Translations under genes and position numbers: made by a program
The notes under the pieces: generated by a model
What the model was told of the DNA's origin: nothing
Database searches by the model: none
What the model saw: only the letters and a program-made list of their open reading frames with translations
Shown here: positions 1-11,095 of the stretch, piece after piece
Numbering within the stretch: the stretch's first letter is position 1
How the letters are laid out: the number at the start of each line of letters is the position of its first letter
NCBI GenBank assembly: GCA_030522415.1
Contig: CM060124.1
Location: 23,856,454 to 23,920,453, forward strand
DNA length: 64,000 bases
From: Channallabes apus
Taxonomy: Eukaryota > Chordata > Actinopteri > Siluriformes > Clariidae
Reading direction: 5' to 3'

Positions 1-131
1 TATATATATATATATATAAATTTTTTTTTTTTTTTTTGTTAAATTTCTTAAATTTTTGTGAAGCTGCTTTGAGACAATGACCATTGTTAAAAGCGCTATA
101 TAAATAAAATTGAATTGAATTGAATTGAATT
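1..131 (+). repeat. LINE-like 3' tail with (TTGAA)n and leading (TA)n
   Basis: The window opens with a short TA run and a T run, then a segment ending in a CGCTATATAAATAAA-type stretch followed by tandem TTGAA units (about 100-130). This design (AATAAA-like stretch plus short tandem tail) is typical of 3' ends of fish L2/CR1-type LINEs and the SINEs that use them. It abuts the env remnant of the retrovirus at about 131, so it probably cut off the end of env and hides the 3' LTR. Family assignment is by pattern only. Confidence 0.5.
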
Positions 132-1802
132 CCACATGGCTCTTAGTATTTTTGTTATATTACCATCAGGGCCTGTATGTCTTGGAATGTATGTACAGCA
201 GTCTTCTCCAATTAAGGCGCACACTCCTCATTGAGGTGCTAACATAGTGTCCAGGGCGAATCTATTTTGCATGGTCATTATTGTTGTTCTGTCTAATTGT
301 TCTTGTACTAATCCTAAAACACTTAAAGTGTGATTCCAAAATCTCTGTTGATTGTACCATAGTAAGTTTATCCACCTTGCGTTTTTAGAAATTTGAACCC
401 ATGGGAGGAAGATTGTCGTAAATGCTCCTCCAACTCTGTTTATAACCTCATGTTCAGTTGGTACGCCAAGTGGAATTCCATCCCAACTTACTGTTATTCC
501 TCCCTCTTTATCAAACTCTTCCCATTTCTTTAATTCCCCTTGACCGACCGTGTCCAAGAATTTTATCTCACGTTTGCTTCTTTTGTTTTGCGTGCCATGC
601 AATCCTATTACAATTAGTTCTCCTTCTAGTAATACTGGAGCACAGCATCCGTTCCAGTCTTTTGGTAGAGTTTGTCTAACTGTGGTTCCATCACAGTACC
701 AAAATATGTCAGTTAAGGGTGTTGTACCTAATCTTAAGTCTGGTTGTCGCACGTTGACTATCTCACTGCATGACATATTGCTTGTTGTATTGTCGCATAT
801 CTGTCTCATTTTTATGGAAAAACCTGCTGCTGACTGTGTTTCATTGCAGCTTAATGATAGATTTCCTACTTCTATACTTCCATCTGAACAGATGCATAGA
901 GGATAGGTCTGTTGCACAGGTGTTATTTCTCGTTGGACAGCATCTATTGTTTCTACAGGATGATACGTGCATTTGCTTATATTCTGCATCCATTCTGGAC
1001 CATAATCTATTGCAGCTGAATGTAAAAGACAGCTGATAGGGCATAATCGTGATTCACTATATTCTGGATCATCTATACATTCTCTTGTTCCTTGTGTTAT
1101 CGCCACTTTTTGGGGCTTATGACTTCTGTCATGGCATATGATGCAGTCCTTATTTGTTAAAGACTCAGCTGTGAATTTCATCCATTGGTAGAACATATAA
1201 TTTTTCCATGTTTGATCAGATTCTTTTTTGTTTCCAGGTACCTGTTTTATTATTTCTGGGATTACCGTTACATAGGTTGCTGACTCATTATCTGATACGC
1301 TAGGTTGGCCTGGTACTTTTGCTGTACATCCACGCAAATATGGATATGCTAAGCATACACCTCGTATTTTGCCATTTACTGACTTATTAAATGCGCACCA
1401 TTGATTGGATGTTGGTATTGCCTCAATCAATCCATCTAACGCAATCTTCATTTTTGATCCAGGGGTTTTCTCTAATTCTACATAAATACGCACTTGATCT
1501 TCTTTGGGTCGTGTCCTGTCTACCTCTATCTGAAAAGTTCCTTCCCAATTTCCTGTTCTTTCCCACATTGATAAACCAGCTACCATTCTTGCTCTAGTTA
1601 TTGTAGCTAGTACGCAACGTATTTGTCTCTCTTCAGTGTTCCATTCTGGTTTGCTCTTTTCATTTCTGACGGCCCAACTACTAGTCAAACCGATCATAAG
1701 AAGTATTGTTATTTCCATAGATTTCCTTATGTTTTTTAGGCGGTAATAAGAGGATGGTTTCTCCATCAGGATCACAACGGTGACACGTGGGATTATGGCC
1801 AA
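132..1802 (-). pseudogene. env: ERV envelope glycoprotein (env), interrupted and truncated
   Basis: The open part runs from 1802 to a TGA at 228-230 (524 aa). It has a hydrophobic leader near residues 30-45, a Cys-rich surface subunit with several N-glycosylation sites, a basic furin-type site RSKR near residue 408, then the start of the transmembrane subunit with a heptad-like segment. The TGA falls just before the CX6CC motif. That motif remains readable in the same frame at about 130-227, until the LINE-like tail ends the coding sequence. The membrane anchor and cytoplasmic tail are therefore missing. The overall layout matches gammaretrovirus-like fish ERV envelopes. It is a dead copy as it stands. 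Confidence 0.85.
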
Positions 1803-1876
1803 ATAATCTACACAATATATTTCGTGGGGTGTTTTTTGTTGGGTATGTTCTTTCTACTGTAGTTGGTTTAAATAAT

Positions 1877-2827
1877 TTAATCAGTATCTGAGCCAGTATC
1901 AGCTTCTAACTGTCTCCGTGCTGTTTCTATTTTAGTACGTTTGTCTTCTCGCTGTCTAACTTGGGCTCTTGTTCTATGAGATGGTCCTGCTTGTTCTGCT
2001 TCTGCTTCTTCTTCTTCAAGTTCAGCTTCCCAGTCTTGTATATCTTCTTGAGGCCACTCTGGCCAGTAGCCTTGTTCTTCTTCCTGTTCTATCCACGGCA
2101 AACCTTCAGTACGTTTATAGGGATCTGGTGCTTGTTGTCTGGATCTTTCGTCGTCTCTCTGAGGATCTGATTGCAGACCTGAGGGTCCTGCTCTTGGAGA
2201 CTCGGTCTCTTCATGTGGGAACCTGTCTCTTACCTGGTCCGGATTTGGTGCCTTGCAGCAATGATTTAAATGGTACCATACGTCTTTACCTTGAACTTTT
2301 ACTGCAGTTGGAGTTGCCAACACCACCTTGTATGGTCCTTCCCTTCTAGCTTGGTTCCACCTTCTTTTGAACACTCGGATAAACACCCAATCACCAGGCA
2401 GTACAGTTCTCTCATCTATGTCCTCTGCCTCTGCGTCCTCAGCTTGATCAGCTGCTCTTTGTCTGGTGTTGTCATGTATTGTAGCTCCCTTAACCTGTTG
2501 GAAAATAACTTTGTGTATTTCAGATAAGTGTTTCACATAATGATCAAGTTCACTTTGCAGTTGTTCAAGTGTGGGGCCTTTATAGGGCCCGCGGGTAAAA
2601 GAAGTAAGCATAGGTCTGCCAGTAAGCATTTCATGCGTGGTTAGATGCGTGTTGCGGTTAGTTTGCGATCTCATGCCCATTAAGGCTAACGGCAAGGCTT
2701 GAAACCAATCCATATTTGTATCTGCGCATATTTTAGCCAATTTCATTTCTAGAACTCCATTCGCTCTCTCTACCATCCCCTGAGATTGGGGATGATACAC
2801 ACATCCAAATCTGTGCTTGATGTTCAA
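1877..2827 (-). pseudogene. pol: ERV pol: integrase catalytic end and C-terminal domain
   Basis: The ORF begins inside the integrase core with the conserved GMVERANG segment holding the catalytic Glu near residue 20. It then runs through a basic region with the motif GDWVFIRVFKRRW, the SH3-like C-terminal fold of retroviral integrases. The C-terminal 120 residues are acidic and low in complexity (Glu/Asp, Arg, Gln). It is not in phase with the upstream integrase ORF (2848-3810), so a frameshift separates the catalytic residues. Env starts about 75 bases further on (at 1802), leaving a short spacer. Confidence 0.85.
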
Positions 2828-2847
2828 CCACTGAGTTACTTTTTGTA

Positions 2848-3810
2848 CTATCTTATTTGTGAAGTGTTTGTGTTTGAAGTGTTTGAACTGATTGTATCTG
2901 GAATTCCAAATCTTGGTATCACTTCTCTACACAAGAATTTTGCTACTGCCGTCGCATCTTCCCTAGCTGTTGCTACAGCTTCTACCCATCTGCTAAACCT
3001 GTCTTCAACCACTAAGATGTATCGTTTTCCTTGTATCCTAGGTTCCCCCATGTCTACATAGTCAAACATTATATGCCTGAATGGCCCATCTGGCTCTGGG
3101 ATGTGTCCTATCGGTGATGTGAAGTGCTTTCTAATGTTAAATCTAGCACAGATGTCGCAAAACTGTGATAATGTTCGATGAACCATTGGACCTAAATAAG
3201 GCGACCACCATTCCTTTTGGATTCTTTTTATCACTTCCCCTCTTGCTACGTGATCATTCCCATGAACTTGTTTTATCAGAGTTAAAAGGAAATTTTGTGG
3301 TGCTACAAAACGTCCATCTGCACTTCGCCATACATTAGTATCATTATTTTTTGTTGCTCCTCTTTTGATCCATTTACAAATCTCTTCTCCTGATGCTGCT
3401 GCTTGCATGTCTGCTAATGAGGTTAAATCTGGTGTGGGAGGCGCATAGTCTTCAGGTATAAGGAATCTTTCTTCTGGCTCTGGACTTGCACTTGGTCCTT
3501 CATCAGGACCAGTGCTCGATTCTGGTGAACTTGGTTCATTATCTCCCTGCGGATTAGGTTCTAATTGTGCTGCTGTTTCTGGCATCATATTTATCTGATT
3601 TACTGCTGCTTTCTTTGCCGCTTCATCTGCTGCTTCATTTCCATTACTAACAAAAGTGCCATCTTTTTTATGTGCTGCACATTTAACTATGGCTAATCTT
3701 GATGGTAATTTGATTGAATCTAACAGTTCTGATATTGCTTCTCCATGTACTACGGGTGTTCCATCAGCTCTTTTGTAACCTCTTTGTGCCCATATGGGGC
3801 CATACAAATG
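2848..3810 (-). pseudogene. pol: ERV pol: RNase H end, zinc-binding domain and integrase core
   Basis: After an in-frame TGA at 3808-3810 the frame continues with the end of RNase H, a linker rich in Pro/Ser/Glu, an HHCC zinc-binding segment (H..H pair, then CDICARF) and the integrase core start (FDYVDMG with the first catalytic Asp, then VVEDRFSRWVEA). Near 2855-2900 the region that normally holds the second Asp is replaced by a run of short repeats (TTCAAACAC-like units), after which the frame is lost. This looks like a small tandem expansion that destroyed the second catalytic residue. Confidence 0.85.
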
Positions 3811-4077
3811 TCATATTCCATATGCATAAGCTGAATCGGTGTATATTGTACATGCTTTCCCTTCTGCTAATTTACAGGCGCCTGTCAAAGCGACTAATTC
3901 AGCTAACTGGGCAGAACATGGTTGTGGCACATGTTCTGCTTGTGCAATTTTAAATGTTTCTCCATCTAAAGTGGGTGTTACTATGGCATAGCCTGCTTTA
4001 TTGCTGTGCCCATCTCTAAAACATGACCCATCTACAAAGAATATACAATCTGGATGTGACAGAGGTTGGTTCTCTAA
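3811..4077 (-). pseudogene. pol: ERV pol: RNase H domain between two stops
   Basis: Between the TAA ending the RT ORF (4078-4080) and the TGA at 3808-3810, the same frame encodes RNase H: a VDGSCFRDG motif (first Asp), the LAELVALT helix with its Glu, and YTDSAYAYG (third Asp). All three acidic residues needed for RNA cleavage are visible. The single-codon stops on both sides are ordinary decay mutations, since the homology runs straight through them. This stretch has no methionine start of its own and belongs to the pol polyprotein. Confidence 0.8.
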
Positions 4078-5871
4078 TTATTGGCGTGTCTTTAGATATT
4101 CTGCTGACACTAGATGACAATCGTGGGGATCTCCCTCTGCTGGGGTCATTATACGATCTGCTGGATTTACTGTCTGACACCTGCGTATAGTTAATTCAGG
4201 TGCAGAGAGTATTACATCGTATCCTGTTCTTCTAGCATTTGTAATTACAAACGATGGACTGGTCAGGAGTGCGTGTAATGCGTGGGTGGTGTACAGCGTT
4301 ACTGGATGTCCCATAGTAATTGAGGTTGCTTTCTCATAAGCAAATGCTGCGGCTGCCACCCCTCTGTAACAGGGAGGCATGCCTTTTTCAATATTATCAA
4401 GCGCTGTACTATAATATGCAATTGGTTGTTTGCTAGGACCTTGTTGTTGGGTCAGAACCCCTGTGGCAAATCCGCCTCGCTCTGAGACATACAGGTGGAA
4501 TGGTTTATTGTACTCTGGACTAGCAAGTGCTGGGGCTGTACAGAGTTCTCTTTTTAGCTGTTCAAAAGCTTCTAGTGCTTCAGGTGTCCATTCTAACACT
4601 GCACTATTTTTGGTCTGTCCAGCTGCTTTGATTAGTGCTCTTAAGGGTGCTGTTTTTAATGCAAAGTCACATATCCAGTCTCTGCTAAATCCTACCATGC
4701 CTAGAAAGGATAGCATCTCTTTTACAGTTCGTGGTTTAGGGGCTTTTGATATTGCTTCTATATGTTCTGGAGATATGTGCTTAGATGTTCCTTTCAATAC
4801 TCTGCCTAGATATTCTACTTCTTGTCTACAGAATTGTAACTTTTCTCTACTAACTTTATGTCCATTTTCAGCTAGTACTGTCAAGACTCTTAATGAATCT
4901 GCTTCGCATTGTTCTCTAGTTGGACTACAAATCAGCAAATCATCACAGTACTGGATCAAAGTACTCTTAATATTTATTGAAGCTAGGTCTTGAGTCAGTA
5001 CTCGATTAAATATTGATGGACTTTCGCAGTATCCCTGCGGTAAGTGACTGTAAGACAGCTGCTGTCCCTCGTATGTAAAAGCCAACAAGTGTTGTGATTC
5101 TGGATGTAGTGGAATACTAAAAAATGCTGAACATAGATCTATGACAGTGTACCACTGAGTGTCTTCTGGTATATTAGACAGTAGGGTGTGTGGATCAGGC
5201 ACTATAGGCAATTCTGCTTCTACAATTTGGTTTATGGCTCGTAAATCGTGCACGAGTCTCCATTTATCTGAGTTGGGCTTCCTGACAGGAAATATAGGAG
5301 TATTACAAGGACTCTTAGTGGGTATTAATACTCCAGCTTCTAATAACCCATCTATAGTAGGTTTGATTCCTGCTATAGCTTGGGGTGTCAGTGGATATTG
5401 TCTTTGATAAGGCAATTTTGCATTTGGTCTTATTTTTACTAAGGCTTGTCCTCCAGACTTCACTAATCCTACATCTGTGAAGTGTCTTGTCCATAGTTTT
5501 TCTGGGATTGTTTTAAGTATTTCTTCCTCTAATGCTAATTCTTTTTCATCGATCTGCCCTAACATCTTAACTGGCATTTGTGTGTGCGATGACAACGGCA
5601 TGTTACACATCGCCCTCTGAGGGTGTGTTGACAACGTCATGTTCCCATCTATCTCTGTGTGTGTTGCCCTCATTCTATCTATTCCTGAAAATGTTATTTT
5701 CAAAAATCTCTGATCTTGTGAAATATGTACAGAAGGGTCAGAGGTTTGTTCCCAATCAGTTACTTCAGCTGCTTGTTTGACCATCAGTCCTAATTCTTTG
5801 GATTGTGCGTTTTCCCCCACTAATAAGGAAATGTGAGATGCTGTGTTAGGTACTTGATTCCAATGTTCCAT
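4078..5871 (-). pseudogene. pol: ERV pol: reverse transcriptase
   Basis: The 597-codon ORF holds a retroviral RT: the WxxH/F entry region with PYQRQYPL near residue 160, motif A TVIDLCSAFFSIPLH with the first catalytic Asp, motif B HLPQGYCESPSIFN, and the active-site motif YCDD near residue 306. The connection domain follows. It is in the same frame as the protease ORF, separated from it by one TGA at 5872-5874. The catalytic residues look intact, but stops before and after mean it could only be made by readthrough. The YCDD form (rather than YMDD or YVDD) is a minor variant. Confidence 0.9.
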
Positions 5872-6561
5872 TCATTCAGTCAGGTGCACAGTAATGGCTG
5901 CTCCTGGAGCACCTACAATTATATCTCCTAGTGCCACATCAGTGACTGTGTTTTCAATCACATCTGACCACAATTGTGCATATTCTTCATCTTGACTTCC
6001 TTGGTCATAGTACATAGTACAGTGTAGTGGTAAGGTTACTCTTTTGCAATCTGGTCGTCGTTGCATAATCCATTCTTCCCATAGACTCTGTGCTTGTTGG
6101 GCTCCTTTGCCAGAACACAATAACCAGTATACTGTATCTTGTTTGTTGTCAGGTTTTTTAGCAATCTGTAAGAACTGTCCCATTGTTACATACAGTCCGT
6201 TAGTATTACATTGAATTTTTGCTTTAAGTTTGCACAACAAATCTCTCCCCAGCAAATTGACTGGAGTAATAGGTGAGAATAGTAAAGGTGCTGTTATAGT
6301 GGTGTCTTCTAATGTTATTATTTGGGGCTCTGTAAAATGCAATATTTGTGAATGTCCCGAGAAGCCTGTGGTTTTTATCGTATTGCTTGAGAGAGGGAGC
6401 TGTGAGCCTTCACGTCCTATACATGAGTATGTAGCACCTGTGTCAATCATAAATGGAATTGGTTGTGAATTATTTATAGACACCATTACAGTTGGTTCTT
6501 GTTGTGGATGCAGTGTTGAGACGTACTGCATCTGCTCCCCCTCTGGCTCCTCTGGGCCTCG
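5872..6561 (-). pseudogene. pro: ERV protease (pro)
   Basis: A retropepsin-like aspartic protease. The motif FMIDTGATYSCIG contains the catalytic DTGA at about 6434-6445, and LLGRDLL further on matches the conserved (I/L)xGRD C-terminal signature. It lies in frame with gag part 2, whose TGA stop is at 6562-6564, so expression by readthrough of that stop (as in gammaretroviruses, which use UAG) is plausible. An internal ATG is at 6531. A second in-frame TGA at 5872-5874 separates it from RT and may be a later mutation. Confidence 0.85.
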
Positions 6562-8303
6562 TCAATTCCAGTTGTGTGGTCCCATCCAGGGACCTGCCCA
6601 CTGATTCTGGGGCTGTCCTTGTGTCCATGGTCCAGGAGGTTGTCTGGGGCCAGGAGGTCCCATATTCCCTCGAGGTGCTTGTGCTGCTCCATATGGCCCT
6701 TGAGATTGGGGTCCATTTTTAGCCCATGACATTTGTGGACAATTTCTTCTAATGTGTCCTGCTCCTCCACACTGCCAACACTGCATGTCTTGAGTATTTG
6801 GGCCCATTTGCCCTGGGGCATTCATTCTGAATGGTTGTCTCCTTGGTTGCTGTTGGAATGGTCCCCTTTGTCCCCTGCCTCCATAAGGCCTGGGACCCTG
6901 TCCTTGCCACCTCATGGGTGGATTTTGTCCTTGTTGGTTTCCAGGGTGCACATACGTTGGAGGGGCATTGGCTGCTGCTGGTTGTGGTATTTGCTGCACT
7001 GGTCCAGCAGGAGGCGGTGTTATCGGATTTTCAGGCACCATTACTGCTGCTTGGACTTGACCTTTCCCTTTCTCTTTTTCCTTTTTCTTTGCAGCTGTGA
7101 ATTCCCCCAGTTGTATTTTGTGTAACTGGGTTGCGATCGACTCAGCAGTTTCTTTAGCTTCCCTCTTCTTCTTTCGATGTTGGTCCACATAGTGTACAAT
7201 GTGTGCTTGAAATGTTTCCCATGGCAATGTGTTCAGTCCCACTACCCCTTCCAGGGCTGTTTGGACTTCCTGAGGCATGCACTTTTTCAGCATCATTCGG
7301 AACAGGCTCTTACTGGTATCTGTTTGGTCCCAGGAGCCTCCAGTTTCCTCTCTCCATTTTGTCTGGAAGTCATTGATGAATTTTACAACATTGTCATCTT
7401 CTTTCATTGCTACTGATTCCAGTTTTCCTGGATCCATTTTGGTGGGATAGGCTTTTCGAAGGGCATCCCATATCCTGTTTCTGAGAGGCCCAAATGCTAG
7501 GGTGTCTCCTCTGTTCTGTCCTGTTAATGTATGCAGGTTAGCTTCATCCAGTATTTCTGTGGTTTTGACTTTCCCAATTGTTTGTGCTAGAATAACTTTT
7601 ACATCTCCCAGTGCTAGGAGGTGTCCAGTGGTTTTTTCTTCAAACTGTGTTATCCATCTTTGTGCTCCATTGCACAAGTCTGGTAATTGATTGGCCAGGC
7701 CTGTCATATCCATGAATGACCATGGCACATATTGGTACCTACTTCCTTTAACAACAAGTGGGCATTGTCTACCTTCAGTGTAACCTTCTGGGTCTGGCAT
7801 GTGTTCATTAAAACTAGTGTATCTTTCATTTTCTTCTTCATCATGCCGCATGTGTTGTTCGTCAAAACTGGTGTATTTTTTATTTCCTCCTTCATCAGGC
7901 CAGGACGAAAGGACCTTCCAGCTTGATGGCATCTCTGATGCAGACAACTCTTTTGCAGCTTTTTTCATTTTCTTTTGTGAGTTTTTTATGCGTCTGTCAA
8001 TTCGATTTTCTATTTGACTGATTGCTTCATCAAGGGCTTCACTGTCATCATCCTCTTCCTGTGTACTGGCAACTTCCCATTGATGTTTACTTCTGTATTG
8101 ATCATTGCGTTGTGGTGTGCTTGTCTGTTCTTTCCTTTCTGTTCTCTTTCTTGGTTCTTTTTCAGATTCAATGATCAGGTGCCCTTTAACTTTTCTTTTT
8201 ACTGGTTCTTGTCGATCTATCTCGATTAGGTCTTCTTCAGTTTCTGCTTCATCTCTGTCAGACTCATGAAGGGATGTGTAAGATTGTTCAAGATATGACT
8301 TTA
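6562..8303 (-). pseudogene. gag: ERV gag part 2: capsid and nucleocapsid
   Basis: This half holds a charged N-terminal region with coiled-coil character, a capsid resembling gammaretroviral p30 (from about PLVVKGSRYQYVPW), and a Pro/Gln/Gly-rich nucleocapsid with one CCHC zinc knuckle, CWQCGGAGHIRRNC (about 510 residues in). The ATG visible at 8314-8316 lies inside the end of the inserted element, so it is not the native start. The true coding sequence resumes at 8303, next to the TA flank, and the reading phase matches the first gag part at 29136. It ends in TGA, with the protease following in frame. Confidence 0.85.
8302..8303. repeat. TA target duplication, left flank of the 20.8 kb insert
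   Basis: The dinucleotide TA directly precedes the left CAGATGTCGCC end and is matched by TA at 29136-29137 directly after the right end. Both fall at the same position of a GTA codon in the two gag parts, which is what one insertion into a single gag gene predicts. Confidence 0.8.
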
Positions 8304-8344
8304 CAGATGTCGCCATTAAAAACGCGCGTTTCGAGAAAAGGGAT

Positions 8345-8591
8345 CCCGTGACTTGCCGCGGCTTTGCGCGGCTGTGTGCGGCAAGCTGTGAACATGCCCT
8401 TCATTACCTGTAGGGGGCAGTCGTGTTTCAGTCTGAAGTATTGTGTGTCTACTGAAGCCCGAAAATGTGTCCAAATTAAACTGCGCATGCATCTTTGGAG
8501 ACGCTGTGCCCGCGCTGTGTATCAGTCGGTTGGGAATCATCACGGAGGTTACAACACGGCGTGGCTGCAGCTGGAGTTTGTCGTGTTCGAG
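8345..8591 (+). pseudogene. Exon-1-like segment paralogous to 59.0-59.3 kb
   Basis: A GC-rich, promoter-like segment leads into a sequence ending in a perfect splice donor (GAG then GTAAGT at 8592). It matches 59037-59272 closely along its length. In the 59 kb copy an ATG precedes GAGGTACAAC. Here that ATG is ACG and one extra T is present, so the start is lost. The similarity continues through the intron to about 9170/59720. This suggests the inserted element carries, or was derived from, the 5' part of the gene seen intact downstream. Confidence 0.6.
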
Positions 8592-9293
8592 GTAAGTTTA
8601 GCTTTCTGTTTTGGATGTGATTCTCGCTTTCATGACTCCCAATTAATGTTCATCTTAATCTCAGGACGTACAATTAGCAATATTTCAGTTTTTAATGGTG
8701 TGGAGATTCACAAAACACCGTTTTCGTGTAAAAACCTGAACCTACGGAGCCCCCAGGGGTCCTGTGGTAAATAAATAAATAAATAAAATAATAACGAACC
8801 GAGCGCGCGGATTAATACACCGAGATGTGTTTCTTACCCCCACCCCGAGTGAAAACGGCGTGTTCAGACAAAGCCTCGCCAGTGAGATGCCATTTCTGAA
8901 CAAACTAAGTCGTGTGTGTTAAAGCATTAAATGGTAAAAGAGCACTAGCAATAAACGTTTTTTTTTTTCTGAATCCGAATTTTATTAATAAGTTACAAGT
9001 TAAATTTCAACTGTAAAGAACCTGTACATATGTTCATACAGTATTGACAGCAGCTCTAATTTGTCTAAATCGCATTGCAGACAAGAAAAAGAAGTCGAGT
9101 CATCCTGTGACCCTGCATGCTTAATCTTTACACACATGATTCTTGCTTCTCACTTTTTCCTTAATCTCCGGTTCGGTTCTGGTTTTGGTCTGTTCTCATG
9201 AGTTGTGAAGAGGAACTAAGTATGAATATTGTTCATTTGCTAAATTAAGTATCATGAATTTTTATTGAATATCTATCTCTATTTTTTTCACAG

Positions 9294-9354
9294 CAGTTTG
9301 TGACTGAAAGTGTGTCTGCATCTGACTTCAGGAGTTTCCTGACCAACCGGATCT
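9294..9354 (+). pseudogene. Possible second exon of the same gene-like unit
   Basis: A pyrimidine-rich tract ending in CACAG precedes a short open stretch reading QFVTESVSASDFRSFLTNRI and then a TAA. Element A is inserted 90 bases later, so any further exons are separated from this one. No counterpart was found at 59 kb, where the sequence diverges after about 59720. The call rests only on the splice-acceptor look and the open frame. Confidence 0.3.
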
Positions 9355-10029
9355 AACGGTCATATTTAAAAATCATAACGTACAAAACGTTTCTGTTAGT
9401 GTTTAATTTTGTTTCTATGATTAATACTTATTTGTGGTGTTTTACAGTGGGAGCTACGTCAAACAGCCGCCTGGAGCATGACAGCTCCGTGGCAGTTCCA
9501 TGAAGGGTTAATGCAAGCTTCGTGCATGGAATGTGATCCCCCGCGATGACGCAGTTAACGATGCCCCGCCCCATAAACGCCCCCATGCGCTTTCTAAAAA
9601 GATGGTTGCAATGCCGTATAATTCCGCCAGATGGAGCATTGACTGGCACAGTTAACTGCAGTGTCCAGGAAGCCCAATACCGTATCTTTAATATACAGAC
9701 AGTTCTTGCATTGTCAACATAGTTTCATAAATAGATGAAAAAACAACAACAACAACAAACCGATTAATAAAACAGATTTGTTAAATCACTCAATACACAA
9801 CCCATGATGATTATGCTATTTATTATTTAATAATGAATTAATAAAATTAGTTAGTGAAATATTTTTTAAGACATCCTGAAATGATCCTTAAAGACACGGT
9901 AGCGGCTGTAATTTGTCTATACCGATCATTGTAGGTACGGAATAAAAACGCAGGCTATGTACAGTATTTTATATTACTGTGTATTTTACCTCGTTCCATT
10001 TAATATACTGATAGATAATATTTTGCTGC

Positions 10030-11095
10030 AAAGTAAAGCTCAAAATGTAACGTCTGCTTGGGTTTGTTTTCGTTATATTTTTGTTGATGTTTTCGCTGAT
10101 TTTTTTTTCACTGATAGTCTACAAGTGGCATAAGAAAGCCAATTAATGGCGCATGCAACCTGGAATAAATATCTGCCCATATGGATCAGTATTTCTTTAG
10201 TCATTTAATCATGCATAATGCTCCCCCGTCAAAAGATCTGATGGGGCATTAATCACTTTTCACAACTGTGAATGGATGCGGCAGCAGAGACACATTAAAT
10301 CCCCATAAACACTTGGAAACAATAGTAAAAAAGTTCCAGAGGGTTAGCGCCTGTTATACTAATATATTTTTACTGATTTTTTTTTTACTGCTTATATTTC
10401 GTTGGTTTTTACGCAATTTCATGTGTGTGTGTGCGCACGAGAGAGAGTGAGGATACTCTGACAAGAGCAAATTCCGTGTGGCTCCCGTGGCGTAATCGGT
10501 TAGCGCGTGACACTTGTAAAGCAGTCCAGGTGAAGCAATGCCGAGTTCGAGTCGCACCCAAAGCATTTTACTGCATATCGCGCTGTGTATGTGACAATTC
10601 AAATTTTACTTTGAAAGTAAAGCTTAAAATGTAACTTCTGCTTTGGTTTGTTTTCGTTATATTTTTGATGTTTTCGCTGAAAGTCAAATTGGCATAACAA
10701 ATTGATTAATGGCGCATAATATCTGGAACAAATATCTGTCCATACGGATCAGTGTGTCTTTAGTCATTTAACCAGCATAATGTCCCACATCAAAGATCTG
10801 ATGGGGCACAAATCACTTATCACAACGGTGTATAGATGCAGCAGCAGAGACAGATTTAATCCCCATAAACATTCACACTTGAAAACAAAACTAACAGAAG
10901 TAAACAGTTCTAGAGTGTTAGTGCCTGTTATCACAGGACAGGAATCACCTACAGGATACTACTGTATTTTACTGCTCATATTTTTTACCCTAGTTTCATT
11001 TGGTTTTACGCGATTTCATGTATTATTTGTGTGTGTCTGTGTGTGTACAGTGTGTGTGTGTGTGTGAGTGTGAGAGATAGCGTGAGAGCGCGTGC
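10030..11095 (+). repeat. Internal tandem duplication in copy A (about 590 bp, two diverged units)
   Basis: The segment starting GCAAAGTAAAGCTCAAAATG (about 10029) recurs at about 10614 with the same order of landmarks: GTTTGTTTTCGTTATATTT, an AAGATCTGATGGGGCA block, AATCCCCATAAACA, and a GT-rich end. The two units are about 80 percent alike by eye. The same pair is present in copy B at about 21250-22320, so the duplication predates the spread of the two copies. The tRNA-like sequence sits at the junction between units. Confidence 0.7.
10481..10564 (+). tRNA. tRNA-Ile(UAU)-like pseudogene in copy A
   Basis: The 5' part matches nuclear tRNA-Ile(UAU): GCTCCCGTGGCGTAATCGG gives the acceptor start and D arm, with box A sequence and GTTAGCGC. 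Then come an anticodon-loop region, an intron-like insert (GCAGTCCAGG), GAAGCAATGCCGAG and a TTCGAGTC T loop. Here the anticodon position reads TGT instead of TAT and the T stem is shortened, so it is decayed. It lies at the same place as the better copy at 21709. Confidence 0.6.

Noticed and set aside
458..8229. Many plus-strand open frames opposite the ERV genes
   Set aside because: They lie antisense to convincing gag/pol/env domains and contain no recognisable motifs; they are shadows.
8314..8316. ATG as native start of a 584-aa gag
   Set aside because: It lies inside the inverted end of the inserted CAGATGTCGCC element; the native gag begins at 30140.
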